DNA of 64,000 nucleotides from Maricaulis sp034670125 (GCF_034670125.1 NZ_JAXMOC010000005.1:195322-259321), one strand, 5' to 3'. Shown: positions 1 to 8,858, counted from the first letter of the stretch. Program-made: numbers and translations. Notes: generated by a model not told the origin, from the sequence alone.

Positions 1-200
1 AAAGCTTCCTGTCCTTCCTCGGACTGGGTGTGCAGGAGCCGCTGACCTCGCTCGGCCGCCTGATCTCGGCGGGCGCGCAGGACATGGAACCGGCGCCATG
101 GACGCTGATCGGGCCTGCCGTGACCATGATGGTGACCCTGTTCTGCCTCAACTTCATTGGCGACGGCCTGCGCGACGCGATCGATCCGAAGGATCGGTAG
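1..200 (+). CDS. Oligopeptide/dipeptide ABC transporter permease, OppC/DppC type (C-terminal fragment)
   Basis: Only the last 65 codons are in the window; the frame is open from base 3 and ends at TAG 198-200. The peptide begins SFLSFLGLGVQEP and ends NFIGDGLRDAIDPKDR. The FLGLG segment and the terminal GDGLRDAIDP motif are hallmarks of OppC/DppC inner-membrane permeases of peptide uptake systems. A peptide-binding lipoprotein lies at 1940-3574, which fits a peptide-transport locus, although two unrelated minus-strand genes separate them. The start and most membrane segments lie outside the window. Confidence 0.85.
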   Translation, partial: SFLSFLGLGVQEPLTSLGRLISAGAQDMEPAPWTLIGPAVTMMVTLFCLNFIGDGLRDAIDPKDR

Positions 201-239
201 GCGCGCCGGACAGCGATATCAAAGGGCCCCTACGCTCTC

Positions 240-359
240 TTGTCATCCCCGCGGGATGTCCGGCGAAGGCCGGACGCAGGGCGGGGACCTATGGGGTCGC
301 CACCAGCCAGGTCCCTGACTTGCGCCCCGCCTTCGCGGGGCGTCCAACAGGGATGACAA
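240..359 (+). repeat. Family A cloverleaf-type palindromic repeat, copy 1 (forward)
   Basis: The unit starts TTGTCATCCC and ends GGGATGACAA, with internal hairpins GTCCGGC-GAAG-GCCGGAC and CGCCCCGC-CTTC-GCGGGGCG, and central GGGGACCTA/AGGTCCC arms. Same layout as ten other full copies in the window. It lies between the end of the permease gene and the terminator of the minus-strand gene at 435. Confidence 0.9.
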
Positions 360-383
360 TCATTGGGTCGGCACACAACAAGA

Positions 384-411
384 AAGGCCGCCGGATCGCT
401 CCGACGGCCTT
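384..411 (-). terminator. Rho-independent terminator of the 435-1190 gene
   Basis: A 12-bp inverted repeat (AAGGCCGCCGGA / TCCGACGGCCTT, one mismatch) with a TCGC loop. Read on the minus strand it is followed by TTCTTGTTGTG, a moderately U-rich tail, just past the stop of the gene ending at 435. Confidence 0.7.
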
Positions 412-434
412 GCATTTTGTCTTGCGGGCTCGCC

Positions 435-1190
435 CTAGCGCTGGCGCTCGACGCGGATGGCCCGGCCAGAACCGTTGATACGCAGCAGATAGCTGGTCAT
501 GGCGCCGCGGCGGATCTCGGCCGTGTGTCCTTCGCCGCGCGGCATGCGCACGCGGGTCGTGTCGGTCTGGCGCCAGACCTGACCGTTTGTCATGTAAAAG
601 ACGGTCGTGTTGTAGCCGACTGTGCGGGTGCGCTCGATCTCCATCTCGACGCGGAAGACATCGCCGTCATGATCACGCTCGAGGATGGCGACCGAGGTTT
701 CGGCGGCGTCTGAACTCGTCGTAGCAGCCGTAGCGGGCGAAGCGGGCGCGGTCGCGGCCGTGGAGGCGGCCGTGGCCGTGTCAGTTGCGGGAACCGGCGC
801 GGTCGCTTCGGCGGTTGCCGCAGGAGCCTGATCGGTCATGTCGACGGTGTTGGTCGCGCCTTCGAGGGCGTCGTGCTGACGGTCCGCGGCGGCGAGCGCG
901 AGGCGCGGCAGGCGCAGACGCGGCAGGGACGGCATCGAGAAGCCGAAGCTGTCGCCTTCCACGGCAGCGACATCGCTGCGGGTGACCATCATCAGCTCAC
1001 CGCTGTCGCGGTCGCCGGCCAGGCGCTCGGCGGCGCTGTCGAAACAGGCCAGCCGGGCGGCGGTCTCGGTGACGCCGCGGCAGGCCAGGATGCCGTCCAC
1101 CGCATCATCATCCTGCCGGGCGAAGGCGCTGGCGGGCAGCGCTGTGGAGAGAAGAAGCGCGGCGATCACCGCGTGACGTGAGACTGTCAT
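435..1190 (-). CDS. Secreted protein of unknown function, paralogue of the next upstream gene
   Basis: 251 residues. The N-terminus MTVSRHAVIAALLLSTALPASAFA is a clear signal peptide, so the product is probably periplasmic. The mature part opens with a short motif, ILACRGVTETAARLACFDSAAE, in which two cysteines flank an A-R-L-A-C-F-D core. This motif is common in small secreted proteobacterial proteins, some linked to type VI secretion (VasI-like), but no such genes are seen nearby. An Ala/Thr-rich low-complexity linker follows (about residues 120-165). The C-terminal 80 residues (GQVWRQTDTTRVRMPRG, then ITYLLRI-like strands) resemble the C-terminus of the neighbour at 1206-1808, so the two look like a tandem duplication. 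A terminator follows at 384-411. Function unknown. Confidence 0.75.
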   Translation of the reverse strand: MTVSRHAVIAALLLSTALPASAFARQDDDAVDGILACRGVTETAARLACFDSAAERLAGDRDSGELMMVTRSDVAAVEGDSFGFSMPSLPRLRLPRLALAAADRQHDALEGATNTVDMTDQAPAATAEATAPVPATDTATAASTAATAPASPATAATTSSDAAETSVAILERDHDGDVFRVEMEIERTRTVGYNTTVFYMTNGQVWRQTDTTRVRMPRGEGHTAEIRRGAMTSYLLRINGSGRAIRVERQR

Positions 1191-1205
1191 GAGACCCTCG
1201 ATTGG

Positions 1206-1808
1206 TTACTCGACACGTTCGGCCCGGAAACGGCGGCCACCATTGTCCAGACGCATGAAATGGGAGCCCAGGGCCCCGTTGGAGATTGTGGCCGTATAGT
1301 CGGTGTCGGCCCGTCGGCGCGACAGCTGGACATGGGTGTTGTCGGTCTGTTGCCAGACCTGGCCATTGGCGAGACGGATGCGCAGGTCGCCCGAGCGATT
1401 CTCTGAAATCTCGACCACGCGCAGGCCTTCAATGCGTTCGATCTGGCCGCGCTCATCACGAATAATTGTCCGCTCCGGCGAGGCCGCTTCCGCCTCGAGG
1501 GCGGCCAGCTCGACATCCTCACCGCCGCCAGGCAGGGAGAAGCCCGGCAGGCGCAGCTGCGGGATGCTCAGACCGTAGGTGGCTTCCTCGGCGGCTTCGA
1601 TCTGCTGGCGATCGACGGCGACGACATCGCCGCGCTCGGTCTCGCCGCGCAAGGCGTCGACGGCCGCATCCAGGCAGGCCAGGCGGGCGCCGTCATCGGC
1701 GATGTCGCGGCAGGTGAACAAGGGGTCCAGCGGCGATCCGGCGCCCTGTGCGAACACCGGGGCGGCCATCAGGGCGGCGGGCAGAAGAATCAGTAATCGC
1801 GCGTTCAT
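1206..1808 (-). CDS. Secreted protein of unknown function (tandem paralogue)
   Basis: 200 residues from the ATG at 1808. This start is preferred over one 21 bases upstream because it begins directly with the signal peptide MNARLLILLPAALMAAPVFA and has a weak GAG-type ribosome site. The mature protein starts with CRDIADDGARLACLDAA, the same Cys-ARLAC-(F/L)-D motif as the downstream gene, and ends with GQVWQQTDNTHVQLSRR and a basic C-terminus (GGRRFRAERVE). Only 15 bases separate it from the next gene, so the pair is likely co-transcribed. No enzymatic motif is visible. Compared with its neighbour it lacks the long Ala/Thr linker. Confidence 0.75.
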   Translation of the reverse strand: MNARLLILLPAALMAAPVFAQGAGSPLDPLFTCRDIADDGARLACLDAAVDALRGETERGDVVAVDRQQIEAAEEATYGLSIPQLRLPGFSLPGGGEDVELAALEAEAASPERTIIRDERGQIERIEGLRVVEISENRSGDLRIRLANGQVWQQTDNTHVQLSRRRADTDYTATISNGALGSHFMRLDNGGRRFRAERVE

Positions 1809-1939
1809 GGTCACTCGTGTAAATCTCATTGTTCAATCGACTATGCGCGACCGGTCGGCCAGTGTCGACCGGCCGATGATGTTCAGCTAGAACATCAATC
1901 AGTGACTCGTCGTGCTGCTTCGGAGGGGAGACCGAAACC

Positions 1940-3574
1940 GTGATCCGCACCAGAATTCTCAATACCGTCCTCATGTCAGCCTCGGCGCTGGCCCTGGCCA
2001 GTTGTGGCGCCAATGATGCTGCAGACTCAGGCCGGGTCATGCTGAACCGCGGCAATAATGCGGAGCCGCTGTCGCTGGACCCGCACAAGGCGTCCGGCAC
2101 CTGGGAAAACAATATCATCGGCGACATGTTCCTGGGGCTGTTCACAGATGCCCCGGATGGCGCTCCGATTCCCGGCATGGCCGAAAGCTGGGACGTGTCC
2201 GAGGACGGCCTGACCTGGACCTTTACCCTGCGCGAAGCCGTCTGGTCTGATGGCGAGCCGGTCAAGGCCAGCGATTTCGTCTTCGCCTGGCGTCGCATTG
2301 CGACGCCGACCACCGGCGCGCAATACGTCTCCTTGCTGTACCCGATTGCGGGCGTGGAAGAAGCGGCGACCGGCGCGGCCGACCCGTCCTCGATCGGCGT
2401 GCGAGCCATCGACGACCGCACCCTGGAGGTGCAGCTGGTCAATCCGGCGCCCTATCTGCAGGGCCTTTTGACCCATTACACGACCTTCCCGCTGCCGCAG
2501 CATGTGGTCGAGGTCTATGGTGATGAATGGGTGCGTCCGGGCAACATGGTCTCGAACGGTGCCTATACGCTCGAGGACTGGCGGACGAACAATTATGTCC
2601 ATCTGGTCCGCAACGAGAATTTCTACGACAATTCCAATGTCTGCATCGACGATGTGTACTTCTTTCCGACCGTCGACAATTCGGCGGCCGGACGCCGGGT
2701 GCGCAATGGCGAGCTTGACCTGAACATGGAATTCCCCGGCCAGCAGATGGAGTTCCTGCGCCGCGAAATTCCCGATTATGTCCGCGTCCACCCCTTCATG
2801 GGCACCATTTATTTCTCGGTGAACACGACGCTGGAACAGTTCGACGACCCCAATGTCCGCAATGCGCTGGGCATGGCAATCGATCGCGACTTCATTGCCA
2901 ACGAGATCCTGCGGGCCGGTCAGGTGCCGGCCTATTCGATGATCCCGCCGGGCGTGGCCAATTATCCGGGCGGCGTCGAGGCGGACTGGGCCGAGCTGCC
3001 GGTCGAGCAGCGCCGCGAGAACGCCCGCGCGCTGCTGGAGGCGGCCGGTTATGGTCCGGACAATCCGTTCGCGTTCGAGTACACCTACCGCGCCACCGGC
3101 GATAACCCGCGGATTGCGCCGGTCGTGCAGAACGACTGGTCGGCGATCGCCGAATGGGTCCAGCCCGAGCTGATCGTCAATGACACGCAGATCCACTATG
3201 ACAATCTGCGCGCCTCCGACTTCCAGGTCGCCGATGGTGGCTGGATCGCCGACTATAACGATCCCTACAACTTCCTGTTCCTCGGGGAGTACCGGTCGGT
3301 GCCGATGAATTATGCCCGCTACAACAATCCGGAGTTCGACAGCCTCGTTACCGAGGCCAACCGCGAACTGAACCAGGAGTTGCGCGGGCAGATGATGGCG
3401 GATGCCGAACAGATGCTGATCGATGACATGCCGATCATCCCGATCGTCTTCTACGTCAACAAGAGCCTGGTGAACCCGCGGGTCACTGGCTGGGAAGACA
3501 ATCTCACCAATATCCACCGCTCGCGCTATCTGTGCTTTGCGGACCTGGAAGACGGTGGCGCCACAGCCGAATAA
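1940..3574 (+). CDS. oppA: Peptide ABC transporter substrate-binding lipoprotein (SBP family 5, OppA-like)
   Basis: 544 residues starting at a GTG preceded by a strong GGAGGGGAG site at 1922-1930. The N-terminus has a lipobox (LASC, Cys22), so the mature protein would be lipid-anchored at the inner membrane or periplasmic face. Family 5 binding-protein features are evident: the opening NRGNNAEPLSLDPHKASG, the FTLREAVWSDGEPVKASDFVFAWRR segment with its W-S-D-G motif, and MAIDRDFIANEILRAGQVPAYSMIPPG. These match OppA/DppA-type proteins that bind oligopeptides and deliver them to OppBC permeases. A permease fragment of that system ends at base 200. Length is typical of OppA (about 540). Confidence 0.9.
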   Translation: MIRTRILNTVLMSASALALASCGANDAADSGRVMLNRGNNAEPLSLDPHKASGTWENNIIGDMFLGLFTDAPDGAPIPGMAESWDVSEDGLTWTFTLREAVWSDGEPVKASDFVFAWRRIATPTTGAQYVSLLYPIAGVEEAATGAADPSSIGVRAIDDRTLEVQLVNPAPYLQGLLTHYTTFPLPQHVVEVYGDEWVRPGNMVSNGAYTLEDWRTNNYVHLVRNENFYDNSNVCIDDVYFFPTVDNSAAGRRVRNGELDLNMEFPGQQMEFLRREIPDYVRVHPFMGTIYFSVNTTLEQFDDPNVRNALGMAIDRDFIANEILRAGQVPAYSMIPPGVANYPGGVEADWAELPVEQRRENARALLEAAGYGPDNPFAFEYTYRATGDNPRIAPVVQNDWSAIAEWVQPELIVNDTQIHYDNLRASDFQVADGGWIADYNDPYNFLFLGEYRSVPMNYARYNNPEFDSLVTEANRELNQELRGQMMADAEQMLIDDMPIIPIVFYVNKSLVNPRVTGWEDNLTNIHRSRYLCFADLEDGGATAE

Positions 3575-3649
3575 GGCTGACGCGCTTGTCAGAAGAGGCC
3601 CTGCCGACCTAGCTTGTGTTCGCACAACGCCAGGGGGCAGGGCTTTTTC

Positions 3650-4876
3650 ATGACCGGAAGTGATCCCATCAGTGAGGCCGTCGTGGCCGGCAGCGGCGCC
3701 GGCGAGCTCGGCGACGCGATCCAGGCGTCCAAGCGCAAGAAGCGCGATCGCTACTCGGTGTTCCAGGCACCGACGCCGGCCGGCGTCTGTTCCAATTGCG
3801 CGACCCAGCTGTCCGGACCGGTCTGCCACAGTTGTGGCCAGACTGCCGACACCTATCACCGACCGATCTGGGACTTGCTGACCGATATCCTCGACGGGCT
3901 GTTCGGTCTCGAAGGACGCCTGTGGCGCACCATCCCGCCGCTGATGCTGAAGCCCGGCAAGATCACCCAGAACTATCTCAGCGGCGTGCGCGCCCGTTAT
4001 GTGATGCCCTTCCGTCTCTATCTGACGGCGAGCGTGCTGTTTTTCCTCCTCGTCTTTGCCCTGGACGGTATCGGCGGCGACTCCGGCACGCCCGAGGTGG
4101 CGACCCCGGACGAAGTCGCGAGCGTCGAAACGGGCCTCGCCGACCTGGATGCGCAGCTGGCCGAGGCCGGAATATCGCCGGAACAGCGCGCCAATATCGC
4201 CCGCATGGCCGAGGCCGGAATCGATCAGGCGCAAGCCCCGCCGGACCTGCCACCGGAGGTCCGGACGCTGCAGGAGCAGGCCAATCGCGACGAGATCAAA
4301 CTGTCCTTGCGCCGAGCGATCCTCCCTGAGGACTTTCCGGCCGAGACTGCCGGCGAAGACGCTGGCGAGGACGGGCCCATCACTGTGGGTGATGGGGTGA
4401 TGGTCGACCCGAACGGTCTGGAAGACCTGCCCTTGCCGGTCCGCCGGGACCTGGCCGACCGGGCGGACCGCATCATCGACAGCGGCGGTGCGACCCTGGC
4501 GGCGGAGATGCAGCGCTGGGCGCCGACCATGATGTTCTGCCTGCTACCGCTCTATGCGCTGATGCTGGCCGCCATGCACTTCTACAAGAAGGGCTATTTC
4601 TTCTACGACCACCTGGTGGTGTCGCTGCACTTCCACGCTTTCATGTTCTTCCTGATCACCGGCCTGTCACTGGCGGCGCATGTAATCCCGGGCTGGATCG
4701 CGGTGATGATCGGGCTGGTCTGGTCGAACTGGTATCTCTACCGCCTGCACCGGACGGTCTATTCGCACGGTCGCTTCAGTTCGATCCTGCGTCTGGTCAC
4801 GCTCGATTTTGCCTATCTCATCCTGCTGAGTTTCGCCTTGCTGGGCCTGCTCATCGTGAGTGTCATGAACACCTGA
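3650..4876 (+). CDS. DUF3667-type membrane protein with N-terminal zinc-ribbon motif
   Basis: 408 residues from the ATG at 3650, chosen because AGGGGGCAGGG lies just upstream. Residues 47-62 contain CSNC...CHSC (Cys47, 50, 59, 62), a likely zinc ribbon, followed by GQTADTYHRPIWDLLTDILDG and LKPGKITQNYLSGVRARYVMPFRLYL, the core of the DUF3667 family. One membrane segment follows (about 122-137). Next comes a long acidic soluble region (about 140-290), and then three or four C-terminal membrane helices. The large hydrophilic insert is longer than I would expect for the family. Function is not known; no partner is evident. A bidirectional terminator follows at 4921-4952. Confidence 0.75.
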   Translation: MTGSDPISEAVVAGSGAGELGDAIQASKRKKRDRYSVFQAPTPAGVCSNCATQLSGPVCHSCGQTADTYHRPIWDLLTDILDGLFGLEGRLWRTIPPLMLKPGKITQNYLSGVRARYVMPFRLYLTASVLFFLLVFALDGIGGDSGTPEVATPDEVASVETGLADLDAQLAEAGISPEQRANIARMAEAGIDQAQAPPDLPPEVRTLQEQANRDEIKLSLRRAILPEDFPAETAGEDAGEDGPITVGDGVMVDPNGLEDLPLPVRRDLADRADRIIDSGGATLAAEMQRWAPTMMFCLLPLYALMLAAMHFYKKGYFFYDHLVVSLHFHAFMFFLITGLSLAAHVIPGWIAVMIGLVWSNWYLYRLHRTVYSHGRFSSILRLVTLDFAYLILLSFALLGLLIVSVMNT

Positions 4877-4920
4877 GATGGCGTGTTCGGACCGGGTCGC
4901 GATGCGTCCATTCCAGACAC

Positions 4921-4952
4921 AAAAAAAAGGGCCCGCTGGCGCGGGCCCTTTT
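4921..4952. terminator. Bidirectional Rho-independent terminator between convergent genes
   Basis: A perfect 12-bp stem, AAAAGGGCCCGC / GCGGGCCCTTTT, with a TGGC loop. It has a run of eight A upstream (U tract for the minus-strand sppA) and TTTTGTCGTTTC downstream (plus strand). It sits between the convergent DUF3667 and sppA genes. Confidence 0.9.
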
Positions 4953-4975
4953 GTCGTTTCGGGTGTGGCCGCGTG

Positions 4976-6763
4976 TCAGTTCGGCACGGCGGTGCGCGAG
5001 CGCATCTGCACGCCCGGCTGGTTCATCTCCTGGCGCGCCTGCAGGGCGGCGCGCACTTCCGGCATGTCCATCAGCGCGTTGAGGCGCGCCGCGGACTGGG
5101 CGGTCTCGGCAGAGACGCCGAACAGCTCCTGGAACGCTTCCATCGGCGAACGCTGGGCCGGGTAACGGCGCAGGCGGATGCGCTGTTCGGCATCGATACC
5201 GGCGAACTCGCGTGCGGCACCAATGGCGTCGCGCAGGCCACCGATCTCGTCGACCAGCCCCAGGTCCAGCGCCTGGGCTCCGGTCCAGACCCGACCGCGG
5301 GCGATTTCCAGCACCCGCTCGAGCGGCAGGTCGCGACCATCGGCCACGCGCTGGGTGAAGTCGTCGTAAATGTCCGACATTTGCGAGCGGTAGGCTGCGC
5401 GCTGGCTGTCGGTCCATTCCTGCTGGGCCGAAAAGGCGGTGGCGAATTCGCCGCCGACCGCGATCGTTTCGGCATTCAGGCCGACCAGGTCAAAGGTGCC
5501 GTCGAGCACGATCTTGCCGCCGAGCACGCCGATTGAACCGGTCAGCGTGGTTTCGTGGGCCAGCACATAATCGGCCGGTGCGGCGATATAGTAGCCGCCC
5601 GAAGCCGCCATCGAGGCCATCGACACGACGACCGGCTTGCCGGCCTCGCGGGCCCGGGTGATAGCGTGCCACACCTGGTCGGAGGCGATCGCCGAGCCGC
5701 CGGGCGAATCAACCCGGATCACGATGGCCCGGACCGACGCGTCGTCGGCGGCTGCCAGGATCGCTTCTGACATGAAGTCGCCGCCGATCATTTCCTCTCC
5801 ACCGAACGGGCTGCCGGTGGGCGTGCCGGTGACGATGGCGCCCTGGCCCTCGATCAGGGCGATGACGGGACCATTGTTCCAGGCCGGTGCCGACTGGGCG
5901 TGGTATTGGGCGATCTCGACAAAGCTGGCCTCGCCGTCGAGGCGGGCGCGGACGGCTTCGCGGGCTTCGATGACCTGGCCCAGCTGATCGACCAGGCCCA
6001 GTGTCCGGGCTTCCTCGGCCGAATGCGGCGCCGACTCGAACATGGCGCGCAGTGCGGCCTCATCGAGACCGCGATCCTCTGCGATGCGGCGGACAGCGGT
6101 GTCATAGATCGACCCCAGGAAGGATTCGGTCGCTTCACGGTGCGCCTCGGTGAAGTCGCTTTGCGTGTAGGTGTTGGCGGCGCCCTTGTATTCGTGGAAC
6201 TGCTCGAATTGCGGGACGGCGTCGAAATGAGCGAACAGACCGCCCAGGAACATGGTTTCAGAGGCGAGGCCGGCCGCGGTGAAGCTGGTCGTGTCCTGCA
6301 GCCAGATCTGGTCGGAACCGGCAACGGCGAAATAGCCGGTCACGCTCGTGCCTTCAAAGCCCTGGGCGTGGGTGATGACGAATTTTCCGGCAGCGCGGAA
6401 ATCCTCGATTGCACCGCGCAATTCTTCCGCCGCACCTGGCGACATGCCGAACTCATTGGCGCGGATGAACAGGCCGGCGACCCGGTTGTCGGTCTCGGCC
6501 CGCTCAAGCGTGCGGACGACCTCGACGGTGGACAGCGGTTCGGCAAAGCCGAAGGGCGAGCGCGACGGGCTGTCGAGGCGACCATCCCTCAGGTCCAGTT
6601 CCAGAACCATGGCGGTCTGGGGCAGGGCGGTTTCGGTCTGTGCGCCCTCCACGAGGGCGCCGATCATGGCGCCGATGAGGACGATGCCAAGCACCAGGGT
6701 CAGCAGCGATCCGACAACCACGCCGACGATGGATCCGAAGAAAGTAATCCAGAACTGTTTCAT
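4976..6763 (-). CDS. sppA: Signal peptide peptidase SppA, 67-kDa type
   Basis: 595 residues from the ATG at 6763 (MKQFWITFFGSIVG...), preceded by GAAAGGG; an upstream in-frame ATG at 6811 would add a non-hydrophobic leader. Residues 5-40 form the N-terminal membrane anchor. Two tandem SppA (clan SK serine protease) domains follow. The catalytic lysine is expected in EYKGAAN (Lys193) and the nucleophile in SMAASGGYYIAAPAD (Ser388), matching the Lys-Ser dyad of the E. coli 67K enzyme. It cleaves leftover signal peptides in the cytoplasmic membrane. Single-gene unit, facing away from the tRNA-Pro gene and ending at the shared terminator. Confidence 0.95.
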   Translation of the reverse strand: MKQFWITFFGSIVGVVVGSLLTLVLGIVLIGAMIGALVEGAQTETALPQTAMVLELDLRDGRLDSPSRSPFGFAEPLSTVEVVRTLERAETDNRVAGLFIRANEFGMSPGAAEELRGAIEDFRAAGKFVITHAQGFEGTSVTGYFAVAGSDQIWLQDTTSFTAAGLASETMFLGGLFAHFDAVPQFEQFHEYKGAANTYTQSDFTEAHREATESFLGSIYDTAVRRIAEDRGLDEAALRAMFESAPHSAEEARTLGLVDQLGQVIEAREAVRARLDGEASFVEIAQYHAQSAPAWNNGPVIALIEGQGAIVTGTPTGSPFGGEEMIGGDFMSEAILAAADDASVRAIVIRVDSPGGSAIASDQVWHAITRAREAGKPVVVSMASMAASGGYYIAAPADYVLAHETTLTGSIGVLGGKIVLDGTFDLVGLNAETIAVGGEFATAFSAQQEWTDSQRAAYRSQMSDIYDDFTQRVADGRDLPLERVLEIARGRVWTGAQALDLGLVDEIGGLRDAIGAAREFAGIDAEQRIRLRRYPAQRSPMEAFQELFGVSAETAQSAARLNALMDMPEVRAALQARQEMNQPGVQMRSRTAVPN

Positions 6764-6964
6764 TAGAGCCCTTTCGCCCCGCGCTTTCATGACATGTGGC
6801 AGGCCCTGCAAGTTGCGGTCCTGTTTGGACCATTATGTAGGGCGTTGGCGCGAATGGGTCGAGGGATGTGCAGTTGCCTGATCCCCGGTGCCGCAATTGC
6901 TCGCGGCCCTGGCGTCGCCCCGAAGGGCTTCAGGGTGACGGGATTCATGAGGCGGGAAAGAGAA

Positions 6965-7041
6965 TGGTCGGAGTAGCAAGATTCGAACTTGCGACCCCCG
7001 CCTCCCGAAGACGGTGCTCTACCAGGCTGAGCTATACTCCG
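6965..7041 (-). tRNA. tRNA-Pro (anticodon CGG)
   Basis: Read on the minus strand, a complete cloverleaf of 77 nt: acceptor CGGAGTA pairing with TACTCCG, D-arm GCTC...GAGC, anticodon stem CCGTC/GGCGG around loop TTCGGGA, T-arm with GTTCGAAT, and encoded CCA 3' end at 6965-6967. Anticodon CGG reads CCG proline codons, which are abundant in this high-GC genome. Confidence 0.95.
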
Positions 7042-7278
7042 AACCGAGGCGCGGCTTATAGCCAACTCTTCTGTCCCGTGCAACGCGGCAAAGACAGGCG
7101 TGCACAGTGCGTGTCGCGCCGGCCTGCGGGATGGCTTGCGCAGCCTTGCCGATACGGTCCGCCCGGCCATCACCCACTGCAAAATGTGCGGGTCGAACTG
7201 AGATGAACCGCACAGGGCCGTTGCATCCCTCCCGGGGGTTATGTATTTACGCCGCTCGCCGTCTTAGACGGCTCCGGT

Positions 7279-7353
7279 TGGGGCGTCGCCAAGTGGTAAG
7301 GCACCGGTTTTTGGTATCGGCATTCCCAGGTTCGAATCCTGGCGCCCCAGCCA
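7279..7353 (+). tRNA. tRNA-Gln (anticodon TTG)
   Basis: A 75-nt cloverleaf: acceptor TGGGGCG pairing with CGCCCCA, anticodon stem CCGGT/ATCGG with loop TTTTGGT, T-arm GGTTCGAATCC, and encoded CCA at 7351-7353. The loop gives anticodon TTG, which reads CAA and probably CAG. It is divergent from tRNA-Pro, with 237 bases between. Confidence 0.95.
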
Positions 7354-8053
7354 TCTTCTCCAGAAATATCCGCCTGTCGGCGTGAGACCGGCAACCGGCA
7401 GGTCCGGTGACTGCTGTTTGGCCGGTCCCGCACGATGCGCCGTCCGGCGGGGCGGGCCTGCGCGAATCGCTTTGGTGAAGGAGCGGTCCGGCCGGGCCGC
7501 CGCGGCCCGCACCCCCCGTGACCTGTCCGTGACCCGCCCGGTGGTGCGCTGTGCAGCGGTGGACCGATCACCGGATTGTGAGGGCGCGGCGATGGCGCGT
7601 GAGTTTCGCCCGACAGTCGGTATTTGGACGCAACTTCATGGGGTAGCCATTGCTATCCTTGCGCGAACTGCGGTGAGGGGATGATCGTGAGACGCGAATC
7701 TTGCCTTATTGTTATCAGTTCGGGCCGCATTCCAGCCACAAAGATGTATTGATCGTAGTGTAACGCTGGTGTTAGCGTTCAACGGATTTTCAAGCGGCGC
7801 ATCTGCGTCGACGAGATGACGGGGCAACCGTCACGGACCGGGTGAACCGCAGTTGCGGTAACCACTCGTGCAGACTTGGGACGTTAGGTCGCTGTTATCG
7901 GTGACCCGGCTAGGCCGCTTGAACGACCAGGCTAGGCCGCTTGAATGAAGTGCAGGGGGCCAGGCCAGCAGGTTTTGCTGGCTCAGCATCGAAGTTTTTT
8001 TGGGGCGGGGAGTCTTTCGGGACAAACCCGCATAGACCATTGTGAGGCGAGAA
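7354..8053. other. 700-bp non-coding region upstream of the TonB operon
   Basis: No convincing gene. The region holds a short hairpin (AACGCT-GGTGTT-AGCGTT, 7762-7779) and a pair of 19-bp direct repeats at 7908-7948. The open frames within it lack ribosome sites and have compositions like translated non-coding GC-rich DNA. It presumably carries the promoter and control sites of the operon starting at 8054. Confidence 0.5.
7908..7948. promoter_or_regulatory. Two 19-bp direct repeats at 22-bp spacing, possible operator
   Basis: GGCTAGGCCGCTTGAACGA at 7908-7926 and the same with one change (GAATGA ending) at 7930-7948. The 22-bp period equals about two helical turns, as for side-by-side regulator sites. 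The pair is roughly 105 bases before the first gene of the TonB operon. The binding protein is unknown. Confidence 0.35.
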
Positions 8054-8836
8054 ATGGTGAACTTGAAGAATTTGGTTCGCGCGTCGCTTATGGCGACTGT
8101 GGCGGCGGGCGCCTTTGGGGGGGCCGCCGTTGCGCAGCTGAACCAAACGCTCGAAGTCGCGCGTGGTGATACGGCGAACGGGGCGCAGACCCAGACCCGC
8201 ATCGAACAGCTGGACGACCAGCGCACGGACATCGAACTGGAATATCGCGCACTGCTCGAGCAGATCGAGTCGCAGCGCCTGTTCGTCGAGCAGCAGCAGG
8301 TATTCCTCCGCTCGCAGGAAAACGAGATCGCCTCGCTCGAGCAGCAGATCGGTCGCGTTGACAATATCGAGCGTGATCTCGCGCCGATGATGCGTGAAAT
8401 GGTTGTGCTCCTCGAAGAGTTCGTGACCCTCGACCTGCCGTTCCGCCTTGAAGGCGAAGCCGGCCGTCTGGCGCGCATCGAGCGTCTTTACGAGCTGATC
8501 GACAATCCGAATATCTCCCCGGCTGAACGCTACCGCGTCATCCTCAACGCCTATGACATCGAAGCCTCCTACGGCCGCGGTGTGAACGCGTATGACGAGG
8601 AAGTGCTGGAAGACGGCATTCCGGTTCAGGTGAAAGTCCTGCAGATCGGTCGTGTCGCGATGATCCGCCGCTATCCGGACAACTCCATGACGATCCTGCA
8701 CAACGGTTCGTCTGACTGGGAAGCCCTGCCGAACAGCTATCTTGCCAACGTGACGCGTGCCATCCGCATCGCCGACGAAGTGACGACGCCGTCGATCTTC
8801 CTCGTGCCGCTGCCTGGCCCGCAGGTCGCCCAGTAA
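8054..8836 (+). CDS. DUF3450 family periplasmic coiled-coil protein of the TonB system
   Basis: 260 residues from the ATG at 8054, preceded by GAGGCGAG. An in-frame GTG at 8042 is less likely because the signal peptide (MVNLKNLVRASLMATVAAGAFGG..AVAQ) begins at the ATG. Residues about 45-110 are a long Glu/Gln-rich coiled coil (RIEQLDDQRTDIELEYRALL..., QQQVFLRSQENEIASLEQQI). The C-terminal half (YELIDNPNISPAERYRVILNAYDIEASYGRGVNAY) matches the DUF3450 family. These proteins are encoded next to ExbB/ExbD/TonB genes in many proteobacteria and are thought to help energise outer-membrane receptors. First gene of the seven-gene operon 8054-13921. Confidence 0.9.
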   Translation: MVNLKNLVRASLMATVAAGAFGGAAVAQLNQTLEVARGDTANGAQTQTRIEQLDDQRTDIELEYRALLEQIESQRLFVEQQQVFLRSQENEIASLEQQIGRVDNIERDLAPMMREMVVLLEEFVTLDLPFRLEGEAGRLARIERLYELIDNPNISPAERYRVILNAYDIEASYGRGVNAYDEEVLEDGIPVQVKVLQIGRVAMIRRYPDNSMTILHNGSSDWEALPNSYLANVTRAIRIADEVTTPSIFLVPLPGPQVAQ

Positions 8837-8858
8837 CGGCTTGGAACGGAGAGTTAAG

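Noticed and set aside
2027..4234. Very long open frame on the minus strand opposite the peptide-binding and DUF3667 genes
   Set aside because: It is the antisense shadow of two well-supported genes; its translation is His/Gly/Arg-rich without any family motif and it has no ribosome site. Similar antisense frames at 11447-13897, 14144-15898, 27896-28984, 31270-32781 and 47553-49313 were rejected for the same reason.
7354..8053. Possible small gene of about 100 codons (7382-7684) before the TonB operon
   Set aside because: No ribosome site, Arg/Ala/Pro-rich composition typical of translated GC-rich non-coding DNA, and no motif.
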